From Thalassobius sp965218685 (lineage in GTDB: Bacteria > Pseudomonadota > Alphaproteobacteria > Rhodobacterales > Rhodobacteraceae): 64,000 nt of DNA. Shown piece after piece: positions 8,282 to 16,535 of this stretch. Location of the stretch: the NCBI RefSeq assembly GCF_965218685.1, contig NZ_OZ244657.1:2976001-3040000 (forward strand), read 5' to 3'. Within the stretch, counting starts at the first letter, position 1; each line of letters begins with the position of its first letter. The notes under the pieces were generated by a model. The model saw only the letters and a list, made by a program, of their open reading frames with translations. It made no database searches and had not been told where the DNA came from. Both the position numbers and the translations under genes were made by a program.

Positions 8282-9222
8282 GGCGCGGCCTCCGTGGTAC
8301 GGGCGTCATTTGACCAGGAGGAGCCATCGGCCATGCGATAGGTGACGATGTCGTCTCCTGCATCGATGACCTCACCCGGCACGAGATCGGGGACGAAGAG
8401 GTGTTTGTCGCAGGCCGCACGCTGCTCGGCCGGAGCCAGCATTCTATCGTGGCGGGCGCAGTGCCACCCGCCTTCGACGGCCGTGGAATGCAGACAGGAA
8501 CGACAGGTCACGGCCGCCCCGCCACCCGCATGGCAGGCCGCATGATGATCGCAAAAACGGCATTCAAACCAAGCCGGGTCCTCGCTGATCCGTGCAGGCG
8601 GGTGCTGGGCAAAAATGATACGTCCCGCCTTCTCCAAAAGGCGTTCAGCCACGGCAGGATCGGCCTCAACCCGTTCGATATGCAGCGCGTCAGTATTCTT
8701 GCAGACCGCCATGTAAAGCGCCCGGGTGATTCCTGTCAGGTGCATGTAGATCTGCATCTGCGCCGCGTGCTGCGGCTTCGACAGCACCACGCCTTTCGCG
8801 CTCAAATCAGAAAAGCTCTTAACGCCATGTGTCTTGAACTCCAGCACATGCCAGGTTTTCGGCGCCTCAAGCAGACCGAGCGCGACGCCATCCAGCGAGC
8901 CACCGAAATGACCTCCATGGGCCTCCACGCGGATTTGACGCCCTGTTTCTGGATCCACTTCCAACACGGTCGCACCGGTGGCGCGCAGGTTGCGGACCAT
9001 ACGATCCTCTTCCAGCTGGCCTGTCTCGAACAAACGCAACAGCCGGCCGGAAAATCGTGACGGCGACACCCAGCGGAAATCATACCAGAGCGCGCGTGCG
9101 CAGGATTTACCGATGATTGATGCGCCGAGGTGATCACGGAAACCATCGCCCTGGCGGGCCTCGTAATCGGCGTATATCGCCGTCAGTGTCGGCGTGGGGG
9201 CTTCGGGAAGCTCTGCCATCAC
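8275..9222 (-). CDS. PD-(D/E)XK nuclease (Cas4/RecB-like exonuclease)
   Basis: The 315-aa protein shows the PD-(D/E)XK core: GGSLDGVAL with Asp111, then HVLEFKTHG with Glu128 and Lys130, and QMQIYMHL after it. The C-terminal half has many Cys residues (FECRFCDHHAACHAGG, TCRSC, HCARH), consistent with metal or Fe-S binding as in Cas4/AddB-like nucleases. No cas genes or repeats are nearby, so a phage recombination exonuclease paired with the Sak4-like ATPase is more likely than a CRISPR role. Either of two ATGs (9222, 9219) may be used; both overlap the next gene. Confidence 0.8.
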   Translation of the reverse strand: MMAELPEAPTPTLTAIYADYEARQGDGFRDHLGASIIGKSCARALWYDFRWVSPSRFSGRLLRLFETGQLEEDRMVRNLRATGATVLEVDPETGRQIRVEAHGGHFGGSLDGVALGLLEAPKTWHVLEFKTHGVKSFSDLSAKGVVLSKPQHAAQMQIYMHLTGITRALYMAVCKNTDALHIERVEADPAVAERLLEKAGRIIFAQHPPARISEDPAWFECRFCDHHAACHAGGGAAVTCRSCLHSTAVEGGWHCARHDRMLAPAEQRAACDKHLFVPDLVPGEVIDAGDDIVTYRMADGSSWSNDARTTEAAPC

Positions 9223-9581
9223 AGACCCTCCCGTTCGCTGCGCGCCTGCGCCTCGGCCAGAATGCTCTCCCAGGTCTCAGGGTCATGGCGTTCGCGCAGG
9301 ATGCCGATCAGCGCGTCCTTGAGTTTTTCGCGGCGACGGCGGCCGGTACCTTGGGCGAGCAGTTCCGCGCGCTCACGGCACAAGTGGCGCAGGGCCGTGC
9401 GTGCTCGGTGGAACCAGTCCGGGTCGATCGGCTTCTGTCCGCGCTGCCGGGCAAGGTCGGCCGTCGCGATCTGCGTGCGGATCTTGGCAATGGCGTCGTC
9501 GAGTTCGATCAACCGGCGCTGGTCTTCAGGCAAGCCGGTGTTGTTCGCGGCCGCGGGGGCCACGTCGTTCAGGTCAATCAT
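9219..9581 (-). CDS. Hypothetical phage protein, 120 aa, helical
   Basis: The protein starts MIDLNDVAPAAANNTGLPED and is mostly predicted helix, with alternating charged and hydrophobic residues (RRLIELDDAIAKIRTQIA) that suggest a short coiled coil near residues 20-50. It overlaps the nuclease gene by four bases and follows the DUF669 gene by 64 bases, within the recombination operon. No family was recognised. Confidence 0.65.
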   Translation of the reverse strand: MIDLNDVAPAAANNTGLPEDQRRLIELDDAIAKIRTQIATADLARQRGQKPIDPDWFHRARTALRHLCRERAELLAQGTGRRRREKLKDALIGILRERHDPETWESILAEAQARSEREGL

Positions 9582-9645
9582 GGAAGTATCCTCAGATGGG
9601 GTTGCGCGCTGCCCCGTCAGTCAGGGCGCAGGGCAGCGCGAAGGC

Positions 9646-10146
9646 TCAGCCTTTCTTGTTCCAGGGCGCGGAGGCCATTTTGGGCGGCACCGAAGAGCTG
9701 GCCGGTTCGGGCGCAGGCTTCGCCGGACGGGCGGCCTGGGTCGAACCCCGCTCGGGCGGCAGGTAGGCAATCGCGTTGCTCTCGCCGTAGCCGTTCTTCG
9801 GCGGGCGGATCTTCACCTGGATCGTCATCGGGATCAGGTGCAGCTCCTCGCTGTCGCTGACATGCATCCTGCCCGTGGCATGGCAGATCGCCGACAGCGT
9901 GCGCTGCGCGATCTCCACGGTGGTCGGGTTCGGATTCACCAGGTTCAGCTGATCGAAGATCTTCCGCCCCTTATGTTGGCCGTCCAGAATATCCAGCATC
10001 AGCCAGAGGAATTGGCCCATGCCGTTGCGGGTCACGCGCATCTCACTCTCGACGATCTGGGCGCGGTATTTTCCTGCGGGCAGCAGCTCGTAGGCGGTGG
10101 TGGGCTCGACGCTGGTGGCGTCGAAGGACGTATCAAAACGTGCCAT
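9646..10146 (-). CDS. DUF669-family protein (putative ssDNA-binding)
   Basis: The 166-aa protein matches the DUF669 pattern: MARFDTSFDATSVEPT, LLPAGKYRAQIVESE, WLMLDILDGQHKGRKIFDQL and a C-terminal unstructured Pro/Ala-rich tail ending WNKKG. DUF669 proteins occur beside Sak4-like recombinases in phages and are thought to bind single-stranded DNA; that role is family inference. Here it lies directly downstream of the Sak4-like ATPase gene, which supports the pairing. Confidence 0.85.
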   Translation of the reverse strand: MARFDTSFDATSVEPTTAYELLPAGKYRAQIVESEMRVTRNGMGQFLWLMLDILDGQHKGRKIFDQLNLVNPNPTTVEIAQRTLSAICHATGRMHVSDSEELHLIPMTIQVKIRPPKNGYGESNAIAYLPPERGSTQAARPAKPAPEPASSSVPPKMASAPWNKKG

Positions 10147-10169
10147 GGTCGTATCCTTTCAGGTCTGGA

Positions 10170-10916
10170 TTATTCAGGTTGAGGCATGGCTGCGAGGAAC
10201 TCTGACCACTCGAGCGGTAGAGTGTCCGGCAGGCCGTAACGGTTCTTGGCGAGAAAGGCGGGGCGCTCTTCGGTGTGCATGACGCGCGCACCGGACCCGA
10301 GCGCCCGGGTCACCTTCTTGTTGAAGCCGACATCGGATTTGGCGACCGAGATCAGGTAGTTCGCGAAAAGCACCGCATCGGAATGTTCTTGCAGCAGCGC
10401 CGAAGCCCGGGTCTGCAGCTTGATCACATACCGGTCATAGGGTTCATGCTCTGGGCTGTCGAAGCGCTTGATGTCCGTGTGGGCGATCTGGATGACCACC
10501 ATGCCCTTTCGGTCGCGAAGCGCGTTCAGCTTGTCGAGATACTCGCGCCAGACGGTCAGAGCTTCGGCGTAGCCCTTCCCGAAGCCCGGCGTTTCGATCG
10601 ACTGCCAGCCGTTGCGTTTGCACGCTTCCGCCCAGATCAGCGGTTCCAGCCAGTCGACGCTGTCGACCACGACGGTGCCATAGTCGTGGTCTTCCTCAAG
10701 CAATGCCTCGAGTGCTTCTGCCACCTCGACATAGCTGGTCGCCAACGGAAAATGCGGGACCTGCAGCTTACCGAGGCCGTCCTCGGTCATGATGAATACC
10801 GGCGCGCCCGCGCCAGCCGCAAAGGTAGACTTGCCCACACCAGCGACCCCATGGATAAGGATGCGCGGCGGCTGAAGTACCGATGCTGTGCGCAGAGAAG
10901 AGAGAGAAATGGCCAT
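10170..10916 (-). CDS. Sak4-like RecA-fold ATPase (phage single-strand annealing/recombination)
   Basis: The 248-aa protein has Walker A GVAGVGKSTFAAG near residues 24-36, a Walker B-like segment YGTVVVDSVDW, and VVIQIAHTDIK further on. This is the compact RecA-like core of phage Sak4/'nucleotide-binding' proteins. In this family the ATPase works with an SSB-like partner to promote strand annealing; the DUF669 gene follows. Its ATG overlaps the upstream gene's stop by one base. Confidence 0.8.
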   Translation of the reverse strand: MAISLSSLRTASVLQPPRILIHGVAGVGKSTFAAGAGAPVFIMTEDGLGKLQVPHFPLATSYVEVAEALEALLEEDHDYGTVVVDSVDWLEPLIWAEACKRNGWQSIETPGFGKGYAEALTVWREYLDKLNALRDRKGMVVIQIAHTDIKRFDSPEHEPYDRYVIKLQTRASALLQEHSDAVLFANYLISVAKSDVGFNKKVTRALGSGARVMHTEERPAFLAKNRYGLPDTLPLEWSEFLAAMPQPE

Positions 10917-11404
10917 CAGCGCACCTCCTCGTTCAGCACCAAACGGAACTTCGGCTTACCCGTGCGGACCGTGCGCGCAGGCTCAAACCCTTTGCGCCAC
11001 GCCTCTGGAAGTGCTGTGTATTTGCGCTCGGACACCTTTAACGTGGTGTCGATGAACTCAGACGGATCCTCGCCAGCCGAGGCGATGTTTTCAGCTATCT
11101 GGGCGAGTTTCGCCTGATCCCAGTCGATCCGTTTCGCCAGGTCGGCAATCACGGTGACACCGCCATCTGCAAAGCGGATCGTGCCCGTGTCCTTGCCCGC
11201 GTCGTGACGGAGTTCAGCAGCACGGTCAGCATAACGCACCTCCAGAGCGAGGGCGAAGCGCTCGGTCACTGATTTCATGCGTGCAGCAGCGGTATCGATT
11301 TCCGCCTGAACAGCGGCAAGCAGCGACGGTGGCATGAGCGCCAGTTCTGTCACTGGCATGTTGAGCATGTCATCCACGCTCGGGATATTTTCGGGGTAAG
11401 CCAT
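10916..11404 (-). CDS. Hypothetical phage protein, 162 aa
   Basis: I chose ATG 11404 (MAYPENIPSVDDMLNMPVTE), because the longer reading adds a Pro/Ser/Arg-rich segment that is the antisense of the neighbouring gene. The remaining 162 aa are helical and rich in Ala/Glu (LAAVQAEIDTAAARMKSVTE), with a C-terminal RTVRTGKPKFRLVLNEEVR. It stands immediately upstream of the Sak4-like gene and is likely in the same operon. I do not recognise the family. Confidence 0.65.
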   Translation of the reverse strand: MAYPENIPSVDDMLNMPVTELALMPPSLLAAVQAEIDTAAARMKSVTERFALALEVRYADRAAELRHDAGKDTGTIRFADGGVTVIADLAKRIDWDQAKLAQIAENIASAGEDPSEFIDTTLKVSERKYTALPEAWRKGFEPARTVRTGKPKFRLVLNEEVR

Positions 11405-11432
11405 GTAGGTCTCCAATTCCGGGGCTTCAGTG

Positions 11433-11747
11433 TCACGCGGCTGGCAAGAGCCGCTCGGCGATGGGTTTGATTGGGGTGGTCGATTTCGATCGGGCGATCG
11501 CGAGGTAGGCAAAGCGATCAGGGGCGAGCCGTTCCTGGACGAGATGGACCAACCCCTGTTCGGCGGCACGCCAAGCCGCCGCAGCGAGATCTTGCAGTGC
11601 CCGTCTCTGGTCAGGTGTCAGCTTTGAGATGAGCGAAGCCGCATCGACCGCGAGGAACCCACGGTGATAGATCACGGCCGCGCCCGGCTCGGCCTGGGCC
11701 ACCCAGGCACAGAAGCTGATTTCATCAGGTACCTCGGACAGCATCAC
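11433..11747 (-). CDS. Hypothetical phage protein, 104 aa
   Basis: The protein begins MMLSEVPDEISFCAWVAQAE. It contains an AAVIYHRGFLAVDA strand-like section and a helical centre (PDQRRALQDLAAAAWRAAEQ). It overlaps the excisionase-like gene by four bases (ATGA). Similar short proteins commonly sit between the HTH gene and the recombination genes in rhodobacterial prophages; no role is known to me. Confidence 0.6.
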   Translation of the reverse strand: MMLSEVPDEISFCAWVAQAEPGAAVIYHRGFLAVDAASLISKLTPDQRRALQDLAAAAWRAAEQGLVHLVQERLAPDRFAYLAIARSKSTTPIKPIAERLLPAA

Positions 11748-11953
11748 GCCACCCGTGCGTCCAGGCTGTCGGCCGTCTGGCGTAAATGTGCCTCTTCATG
11801 TGCCAGCACATCCTCGAGGCGGTAAATGATCCGCCCACCGATTTTCATGAAGGCCGGACCTTGGCCGGTCCAACGCCAGCGCTCAAGCGTGCGGTGTGAG
11901 ATCGTCCAGCGCCGCGCTAGCTCCTTTTGTGTGAGGCAGGGTTTCTGCTGCAT
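11744..11953 (-). CDS. Excisionase/AlpA-like helix-turn-helix protein, 69 aa
   Basis: The 69-aa protein has a MerR/excisionase-type winged helix: CLTQKELARRWTISHRTLER followed by WRWTGQGPAFMKIGGRIIYR. Proteins of this size act as excisionases or AlpA-type transcription activators. It is the first gene of the leftward replication/recombination operon, so it may be an early regulator. A recombination-directionality factor for the serine recombinase at 15.2 kb is another possibility, but that is only inference. Confidence 0.75.
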   Translation of the reverse strand: MQQKPCLTQKELARRWTISHRTLERWRWTGQGPAFMKIGGRIIYRLEDVLAHEEAHLRQTADSLDARVA

Positions 11954-12068
11954 CTCTGTCTCCTCTGATGATTACAGAGCGAAGATGCGAAATCCTGACG
12001 TGGGATGTCGTCGGGATCGGCGATGGATATAGAGGGGGATGGGATGGCCCTTGGAAACAAGGCGGCGA

Positions 12069-12105
12069 ATTAGAAAGGGGGATGAGCATCCACCACTCAT
12101 CCCCC
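12069..12105 (-). terminator. Rho-independent terminator
   Basis: GGGGGATGAG (12077-12086) and CTCATCCCCC (12096-12105) form a perfect 10-bp stem with a nine-base loop. On the minus strand the stem is followed by TTTCTAATT. It stands downstream of the leftward frameshifted gene and upstream of the excisionase-like gene, so it would insulate the two leftward units. Confidence 0.6.
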
Positions 12106-12149
12106 TCTCGATCCCCCCGCCATCCCCCACCTGAGGGGATGTAGGTCGC

Positions 12150-12832
12150 CTAGTCGACCCTCAACCGGTAGCTACCGCGCCCATCGGAATGAATCAGCTC
12201 CCGCCAGTTTTTCTTCGACTTGAAAACATCCGCCATCTTGAGGCTCTTCGAGCGGGCCGCTGCCAGGATCTGCTTTCCGCTCTGCCAGGGCTGACCGGAT
12301 TGCGCAGCCGCATGGAGCGCGCGCACGACTTCCGCTTGTATGGGCCCCAATTGGAACTGAAGGCCGTTGCAGCGCACGTCCTTGTAGTCACGCGAAGCGA
12401 TGAAGGTCCGGTCCTCACAACTATCGTTGCCAGCGTGAAACCTGATTTTATTTCAAAGAGATCGCGCTCTCTACGCCGCAGGAGAAGATCCCCAATCACC
12501 ACGTAAAGAGGCGCGTAGTCGTCTTGGAGACAAGCATAGCCTGAAGGGCCCGAGCGAAACTCACTCAAGCGCACTTCGCCCGATCGAAACAAGTGAAAGA
12601 CATCGCAGGCATGCAGATCAAGAAGGCCGCTGAAGTATCGCTGGTCTTCTGGCACACGGAACCGCGCACCGTCGGAATCTTCCTCGTATCCCCCGATCTC
12701 GAGCGGTAGGTCGAAGACACGGATCGACAGCCGCAGCTGGTCGTTCTCAGCAAGATAGACGAGATCATCCTCTGGAATGGACCATCGCTCGAGAATCTCA
12801 GGCAGAGAGAAGTAAGCCTTTTCTATATCCAT
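12150..12832 (-). pseudogene. Frameshifted hypothetical phage protein
   Basis: The N-terminal frame starts at ATG 12832 (MDIEKAYFSLPEILERW) and is protein-like up to RRRERDLFEIK. It then turns into Arg/Ser-rich antisense-like sequence. A second frame continues sensibly: IRFHAGNDSCEDRTFIASRD, then VRCNGLQFQLGPIQAEVV, ending SDGRGSYRLRVD at 12150. One extra A in the A4 run (T4 at 12446-12449 on the plus strand) would join both parts into a protein of about 227 aa. It is divergent from the repressor gene. Either a real 1-nt deletion or a sequencing error is possible. Its function is unknown. Confidence 0.7.
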
Positions 12833-12940
12833 CTGCCCCCCGAATCTTGCGTGCAATCGTTCCTTTTTTGTTCTAATATCTTGACCAACGTCGTGCAATC
12901 CTATCTTATCCTATTTAATCCACACTTCCTTGGGGATAAT
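12833..12940. promoter_or_regulatory. Divergent promoter/operator region of the repressor
   Basis: This AT-rich 108-bp region separates the leftward frameshifted gene from the rightward S24-type repressor gene. CGTGCAATC occurs twice in direct orientation (12850-12858 and 12892-12900, 42 bp apart, about four helical turns). A TATCTTATCCTATTTAAT tract lies just before the repressor start. The repeats are candidate operators for the repressor; no experimental link can be read from sequence. Confidence 0.4.
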
Positions 12941-13618
12941 ATGGACGTCCACCACACGCTCGCCGATCGTCTCCATGCCCGCGCCAACCAGCTCGGCCTG
13001 AGCCCTGCCCATGTTGCCGAGATGGCCGGGGTCAATCGTTCCTTCGTCTACGACATCCTGCGTGGCCGCTCGACGCGGCCTGGAATCGACCGCCTCGCGG
13101 AGGTCGCGCGTGTCTTGAAGGTGGAACTCGACTGGTTGATCCACGGCATAGGTAATGTCGAAGGCACCCCTCCGTTCATCGAGAACCCGGACGATGCTTT
13201 CGTTTCGATCACCCACGCGGGCGTCAGGCCTTCAATGGGCGGCGGCGCCGTTGTGCTGGATGAGCAGGAGGCGCCAGGACGCGCCTACCACTTCCGGAGA
13301 TCGTGGATCAAACACGGCCTCAAGGCATCGCCCTCGCAACTGCGGATCATGAAGGTCGAAGGCGACAGCATGGAACCCACCCTCCTTGAAGGCGATACGG
13401 TTCTGGTCGACATGACGCGAAAAGCGCCAAGCCCGCCTGGTATCTTTGTTCTTGACGACGGCATGGGACTTGTCGCCAAACGCCTGCAGCACGTTCCGAA
13501 TAGCGAGCCACCAGCGGTGCGCGTGATCTCTGACAACAAGCATTACCCCGAGTACGAGCGCACGGCTGACGAGATCAATATCGTGGGGCGGATCCGCTGG
13601 TTTGCACGGGAGATTTGA
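12941..13618 (+). CDS. Phage repressor: XRE HTH plus S24 (LexA/CI) peptidase
   Basis: I chose ATG 12941 (MDVHHTLADRLHARANQLGL), giving 225 aa. Residues 8-65 are an XRE-type HTH (AEMAGVNRSFVYDILRGRS). Residues 100-225 are an S24 peptidase domain with Ser143 in KVEGDSMEPTLLEGD and Lys180 in GLVAKRL, the catalytic dyad of LexA/CI self-cleavage. Such proteins hold a prophage silent until RecA activates their autocleavage. The gene is divergent from the leftward lytic block and next to the integration genes, as expected for a lysogeny module. A one-base gap separates it from the next gene. Confidence 0.85.
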   Translation: MDVHHTLADRLHARANQLGLSPAHVAEMAGVNRSFVYDILRGRSTRPGIDRLAEVARVLKVELDWLIHGIGNVEGTPPFIENPDDAFVSITHAGVRPSMGGGAVVLDEQEAPGRAYHFRRSWIKHGLKASPSQLRIMKVEGDSMEPTLLEGDTVLVDMTRKAPSPPGIFVLDDGMGLVAKRLQHVPNSEPPAVRVISDNKHYPEYERTADEINIVGRIRWFAREI

Positions 13619-13619
13619 G

Positions 13620-14351
13620 ATGATCGAATTTCGCCCCCTCGCCGACGATGAACCTGCCTTAAGCTTTTCTCCACTCTTGCGCGGAGTTCTGAAAACCTTC
13701 GCCTACATCCAGGAGCATGGCTCCATCGGCCTCACCCCGTCCAAAGCCTTCAAGCGGAATTTCGTTCACTGGGCCGCGGCGAAATTCGACTGGCCCGGCT
13801 ATACAGAGGCGGATCTCTTCGCGGTCAACAAAGTGCTCAACGAACATGACTTCATACCGCTCGGCGATATTCACTTCCTGCTGACCACCCTGAAAATGGG
13901 TCGGCACTACAAGGGAAATTTCAAGCTGACGAAGTCAGGGGCGGAACTGACCCATCATCCCGGCCGCCTGTTCGGGATCATTACGCCGTTTTATCTGTTT
14001 GAAATCGATCATTCAGGTTGGTCACGGACCCCGGACCAAACGCTTCCGGGCAACTGGGACGTCTTCCTCAACGTCCTCAACGTCGAGACTGAGGACGGCG
14101 CATCGGGCGCCTACCTGCGACAGATCTTGTTCGGCGAACCCGATCCCAGCGCCTTTCCACGCTACGATGAGATGATGGGCAGCCTTTACACTCAGATCCT
14201 GCGCCCCCTTGTCTGGACAGGCCTGCTTCAGGAAACCCGGCCCAACAAGTCCTTTCGCACACAAGACAGCCTGTTCACCAAGACACCGCTTTGGAAGGTC
14301 GCCCTGAAACTCGAAACAGATTCGATGGTGAGATCCGCGACACGGCACTGA
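13620..14351 (+). CDS. Hypothetical protein, 243 aa, cotranscribed with the repressor
   Basis: The gene begins one base after the repressor stop (MIEFRPLADDEPALSFSPLL). Most of the protein looks globular, with many aromatic residues (ITPFYLFEIDHSGW, PGNWDVFLNVLNV). No membrane segment, signal peptide or known catalytic motif is visible. The tight spacing says it is translated with the repressor, so it may be a lysogenic-conversion or superinfection-related gene, but that is speculation. I do not recognise the family. Confidence 0.65.
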   Translation: MIEFRPLADDEPALSFSPLLRGVLKTFAYIQEHGSIGLTPSKAFKRNFVHWAAAKFDWPGYTEADLFAVNKVLNEHDFIPLGDIHFLLTTLKMGRHYKGNFKLTKSGAELTHHPGRLFGIITPFYLFEIDHSGWSRTPDQTLPGNWDVFLNVLNVETEDGASGAYLRQILFGEPDPSAFPRYDEMMGSLYTQILRPLVWTGLLQETRPNKSFRTQDSLFTKTPLWKVALKLETDSMVRSATRH

Positions 14352-14477
14352 ACGGCCCTGCGACGCAAACCCGATCCTGCACGCAGCATCCCGCACTAGC
14401 CCCGCAACCCATTGTTATAACTTGAATACCAGCGCCGCTTGCAGCCCAGATAGGGCAGCAACCCGAAAGGCGCTTCA

Positions 14478-14726
14478 ATGCTTGATGATCTCTCCACCCC
14501 GGTTTCGGGCCCCAATCCCTTGTGCCCGGACAAGATGTCTGGCCGTGCACGCTTCGAAGAACTCGGTCGCATCCTGGCGGCAGGCGTCATTCGACTGAAC
14601 GCCGCGCAGTCCAGTTCTTTATCTGCCGATATCGGAGACAGTTGCGTGGACTTCTCGCTCCGAAAGAGCGGTGGTCGTCGTGCAAAACGCTTGCCGCTAG
14701 GAGGAATTGATGAGGCATCACAATAA
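14478..14726 (+). CDS. Small recombinase-associated protein, 82 aa
   Basis: The 82-aa product starts MLDDLSTPVSGPNPLCPD and includes RFEELGRILAAGVIRLNAAQ. Its 3' end overlaps the DUF2924 gene by 17 bases. An ORF of this size just before a DUF2924 gene and a large serine recombinase is a repeated arrangement in alphaproteobacterial integrated elements. The role is unknown. Confidence 0.6.
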   Translation: MLDDLSTPVSGPNPLCPDKMSGRARFEELGRILAAGVIRLNAAQSSSLSADIGDSCVDFSLRKSGGRRAKRLPLGGIDEASQ

Positions 14727-15210
14727 GATAACCGCAACTCAGCCCAGGCGAGACCCTGGGGTAGACCAAACCGCTTTGGCCCGTCTGGCCGCCTTGAAGC
14801 TCATGACGGTGAAGGAGCTAAAGGCCGAATGGGATAAGCTTTTCGGCAGCGCCGCGCCGAACAATAGCCGCAAGTTCCTGGAATTCAGGATCGCCTACCG
14901 CATCCAGGAGCTGACATACGGTGGCCCTGACCAGGAAACGCATCGCATGTTAGACCTGCTGGCCGACGAGGTCGAAGGACATGCGCGGCGGAAGCACCGG
15001 ATCGCGGATCCCCGAAATCCCGTCACAGGTACCAAACTCATTCGCGAGTGGGATGGTGTCGAGCACACCGTCACCGTGCTGAAAGACGGCTTCGACTGGC
15101 AAGGCCAAAAGTTCAAATCGCTCTCGGCCGTGGCCCGCACCATTACCGGCACTCGGTGGAATGGCTATCGCTTCTTCGGGCTGCGTGAGCGCAAGCGGGA
15201 GGAAGCATGA
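14710..15210 (+). CDS. DUF2924-family protein
   Basis: ATG 14710 has an AGGAGG six bases upstream, so I use it and not the TTG three bases earlier. The 166-aa protein has the DUF2924 features: LAALKLMTVKELKAEWDKLF and FLEFRIAYRIQELTYGG in the N-terminal half, then LIREWDGVEHTVTVLKDGF and a C-terminal RTITGTRWNGYRFFGL. DUF2924 proteins are consistently next to large serine recombinases; they may help the recombinase bind DNA, but no activity is established to my knowledge. The stop overlaps the recombinase ATG (ATGA). Confidence 0.9.
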   Translation: MRHHNKITATQPRRDPGVDQTALARLAALKLMTVKELKAEWDKLFGSAAPNNSRKFLEFRIAYRIQELTYGGPDQETHRMLDLLADEVEGHARRKHRIADPRNPVTGTKLIREWDGVEHTVTVLKDGFDWQGQKFKSLSAVARTITGTRWNGYRFFGLRERKREEA

Positions 15211-16535
15211 TGGATATCCCTGCCCGCCCGAACCGCCGCCTGCGCTGTGCCATCTACACCCGCAAGTCGACCGAAGAAGGGCTCGATATGGAGTTCAACA
15301 CCCTCGACGCCCAGCGAGAGGCCTGCGAGGCTTACATCGCCAGTCAGCGGTCTGAGGGTTGGGTCGCCACCCGCGATCGCTATGACGATGGCGGGTTTTC
15401 TGGTGGCAATCTTGAACGGCCCGCCCTGAAAGAGCTTCTAAGGGACATTGAGGATGGGTTGGTCGACGTGGTTGTGGTCTACAAAATCGACCGCCTGTCC
15501 CGGTCGCTGATGGATTTCTCCAAGCTGGTTGAGATCTTTGACCGCAATGGCGTCACCTTCGTCTCAGTCACCCAGGCCTTTAACACCACGACCTCAATGG
15601 GACGCCTGACACTGAACATCCTGCTCAGTTTCGCCCAGTTTGAACGCGAGGTCATCGGTGAGCGGATCCGCGACAAGGTGGCCGCCTCCCGCAAGCGCGG
15701 TATCTGGATGGGCGGCTATGTGCCTCTCGGCTACGATGCCGTAGATCGCAAACTGGTGGTGAACGACACCGAGGCCGCGTTGGTCCGTCATATCTTCGAG
15801 AGATTTGTCGAACTTGGGTCCGCCACAATACTAGCGCGCGAACTCCGTCGCGATGGATACCGAAACAAACAAGGCAAGTTGATCGACAAGGGCTATCTCT
15901 ATCGACTGCTCAAAAACCGCGTTTATTGCGGGGAAGCCGTCCATAAAGGCACGGCTTATCCCGGTGAGCATAAGGCGATCATCGACGAATCCCTCTGGGA
16001 CAGGGTACACGCCATCCTGCAAGAAAGCCCTCGCAAACGCGCCAACAACAGCCGATCCCAAACCCCCGCTCTCCTGAAAGGGCTGATCTTCAGCGACACA
16101 GGCGCAGCCATGACGCCAACCAGCACGAAGAAGGGCGCGAAGCTCTACCGCTACTACGTATCCATGGACGTCATCCGGAACCGCGAGACCGGCGAAGAGA
16201 CCGCCCCCATGCGGCTGGCGGCTGGAATGGTTGAGGACGCGGTCGTGACCGAGGTTCGGCGCATTCTTCAGACGCCAGAGGTCGTGACGCAGGTGATGGC
16301 TGCCCTGAAAAAAGAACAAGGGGCAGTTTCAGAAGCCGACGCCATCGCAGCGCTGCAGGAGTTCAGCGCGCTTTGGGCGCGACTATTTCCAGCTGAGCAA
16401 GCACGGATCATCCAGCTACTCGTCCGGCGCGTCACCGTGACCACCGCTGGGCTCGAGGTGGACATTCGCCGTGAAGGCATCGCGGGGGTCATCCGCGAAA
16501 TGGTCGCCCCACGCGGAATGGAGACGGCGGAATGA
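15207..16535 (+). CDS. Large serine recombinase (site-specific integrase)
   Basis: The 442-aa protein has a resolvase/invertase catalytic domain (residues 12-155) with Ser21 in YTRKSTEEG and the active-site segment YKIDRLSRSL. A Recombinase domain follows (GIWMGGYVPLGYD, and RLLKNRVYCGEAVHKG near 235-250). A C-terminal region of about 120 residues contains helices that could form the coiled coil. Such enzymes integrate phages and islands by attP x attB exchange without needing a tRNA. It is coupled to DUF2924 upstream and an HTH companion downstream. Confidence 0.9.
   Translation: MMDIPARPNRRLRCAIYTRKSTEEGLDMEFNTLDAQREACEAYIASQRSEGWVATRDRYDDGGFSGGNLERPALKELLRDIEDGLVDVVVVYKIDRLSRSLMDFSKLVEIFDRNGVTFVSVTQAFNTTTSMGRLTLNILLSFAQFEREVIGERIRDKVAASRKRGIWMGGYVPLGYDAVDRKLVVNDTEAALVRHIFERFVELGSATILARELRRDGYRNKQGKLIDKGYLYRLLKNRVYCGEAVHKGTAYPGEHKAIIDESLWDRVHAILQESPRKRANNSRSQTPALLKGLIFSDTGAAMTPTSTKKGAKLYRYYVSMDVIRNRETGEETAPMRLAAGMVEDAVVTEVRRILQTPEVVTQVMAALKKEQGAVSEADAIAALQEFSALWARLFPAEQARIIQLLVRRVTVTTAGLEVDIRREGIAGVIREMVAPRGMETAE

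Noticed and set aside
8275..9222. Cas4 of a CRISPR system
   Set aside because: The nuclease resembles Cas4, but no repeat array and no other cas gene is present; phage recombination context explains it.
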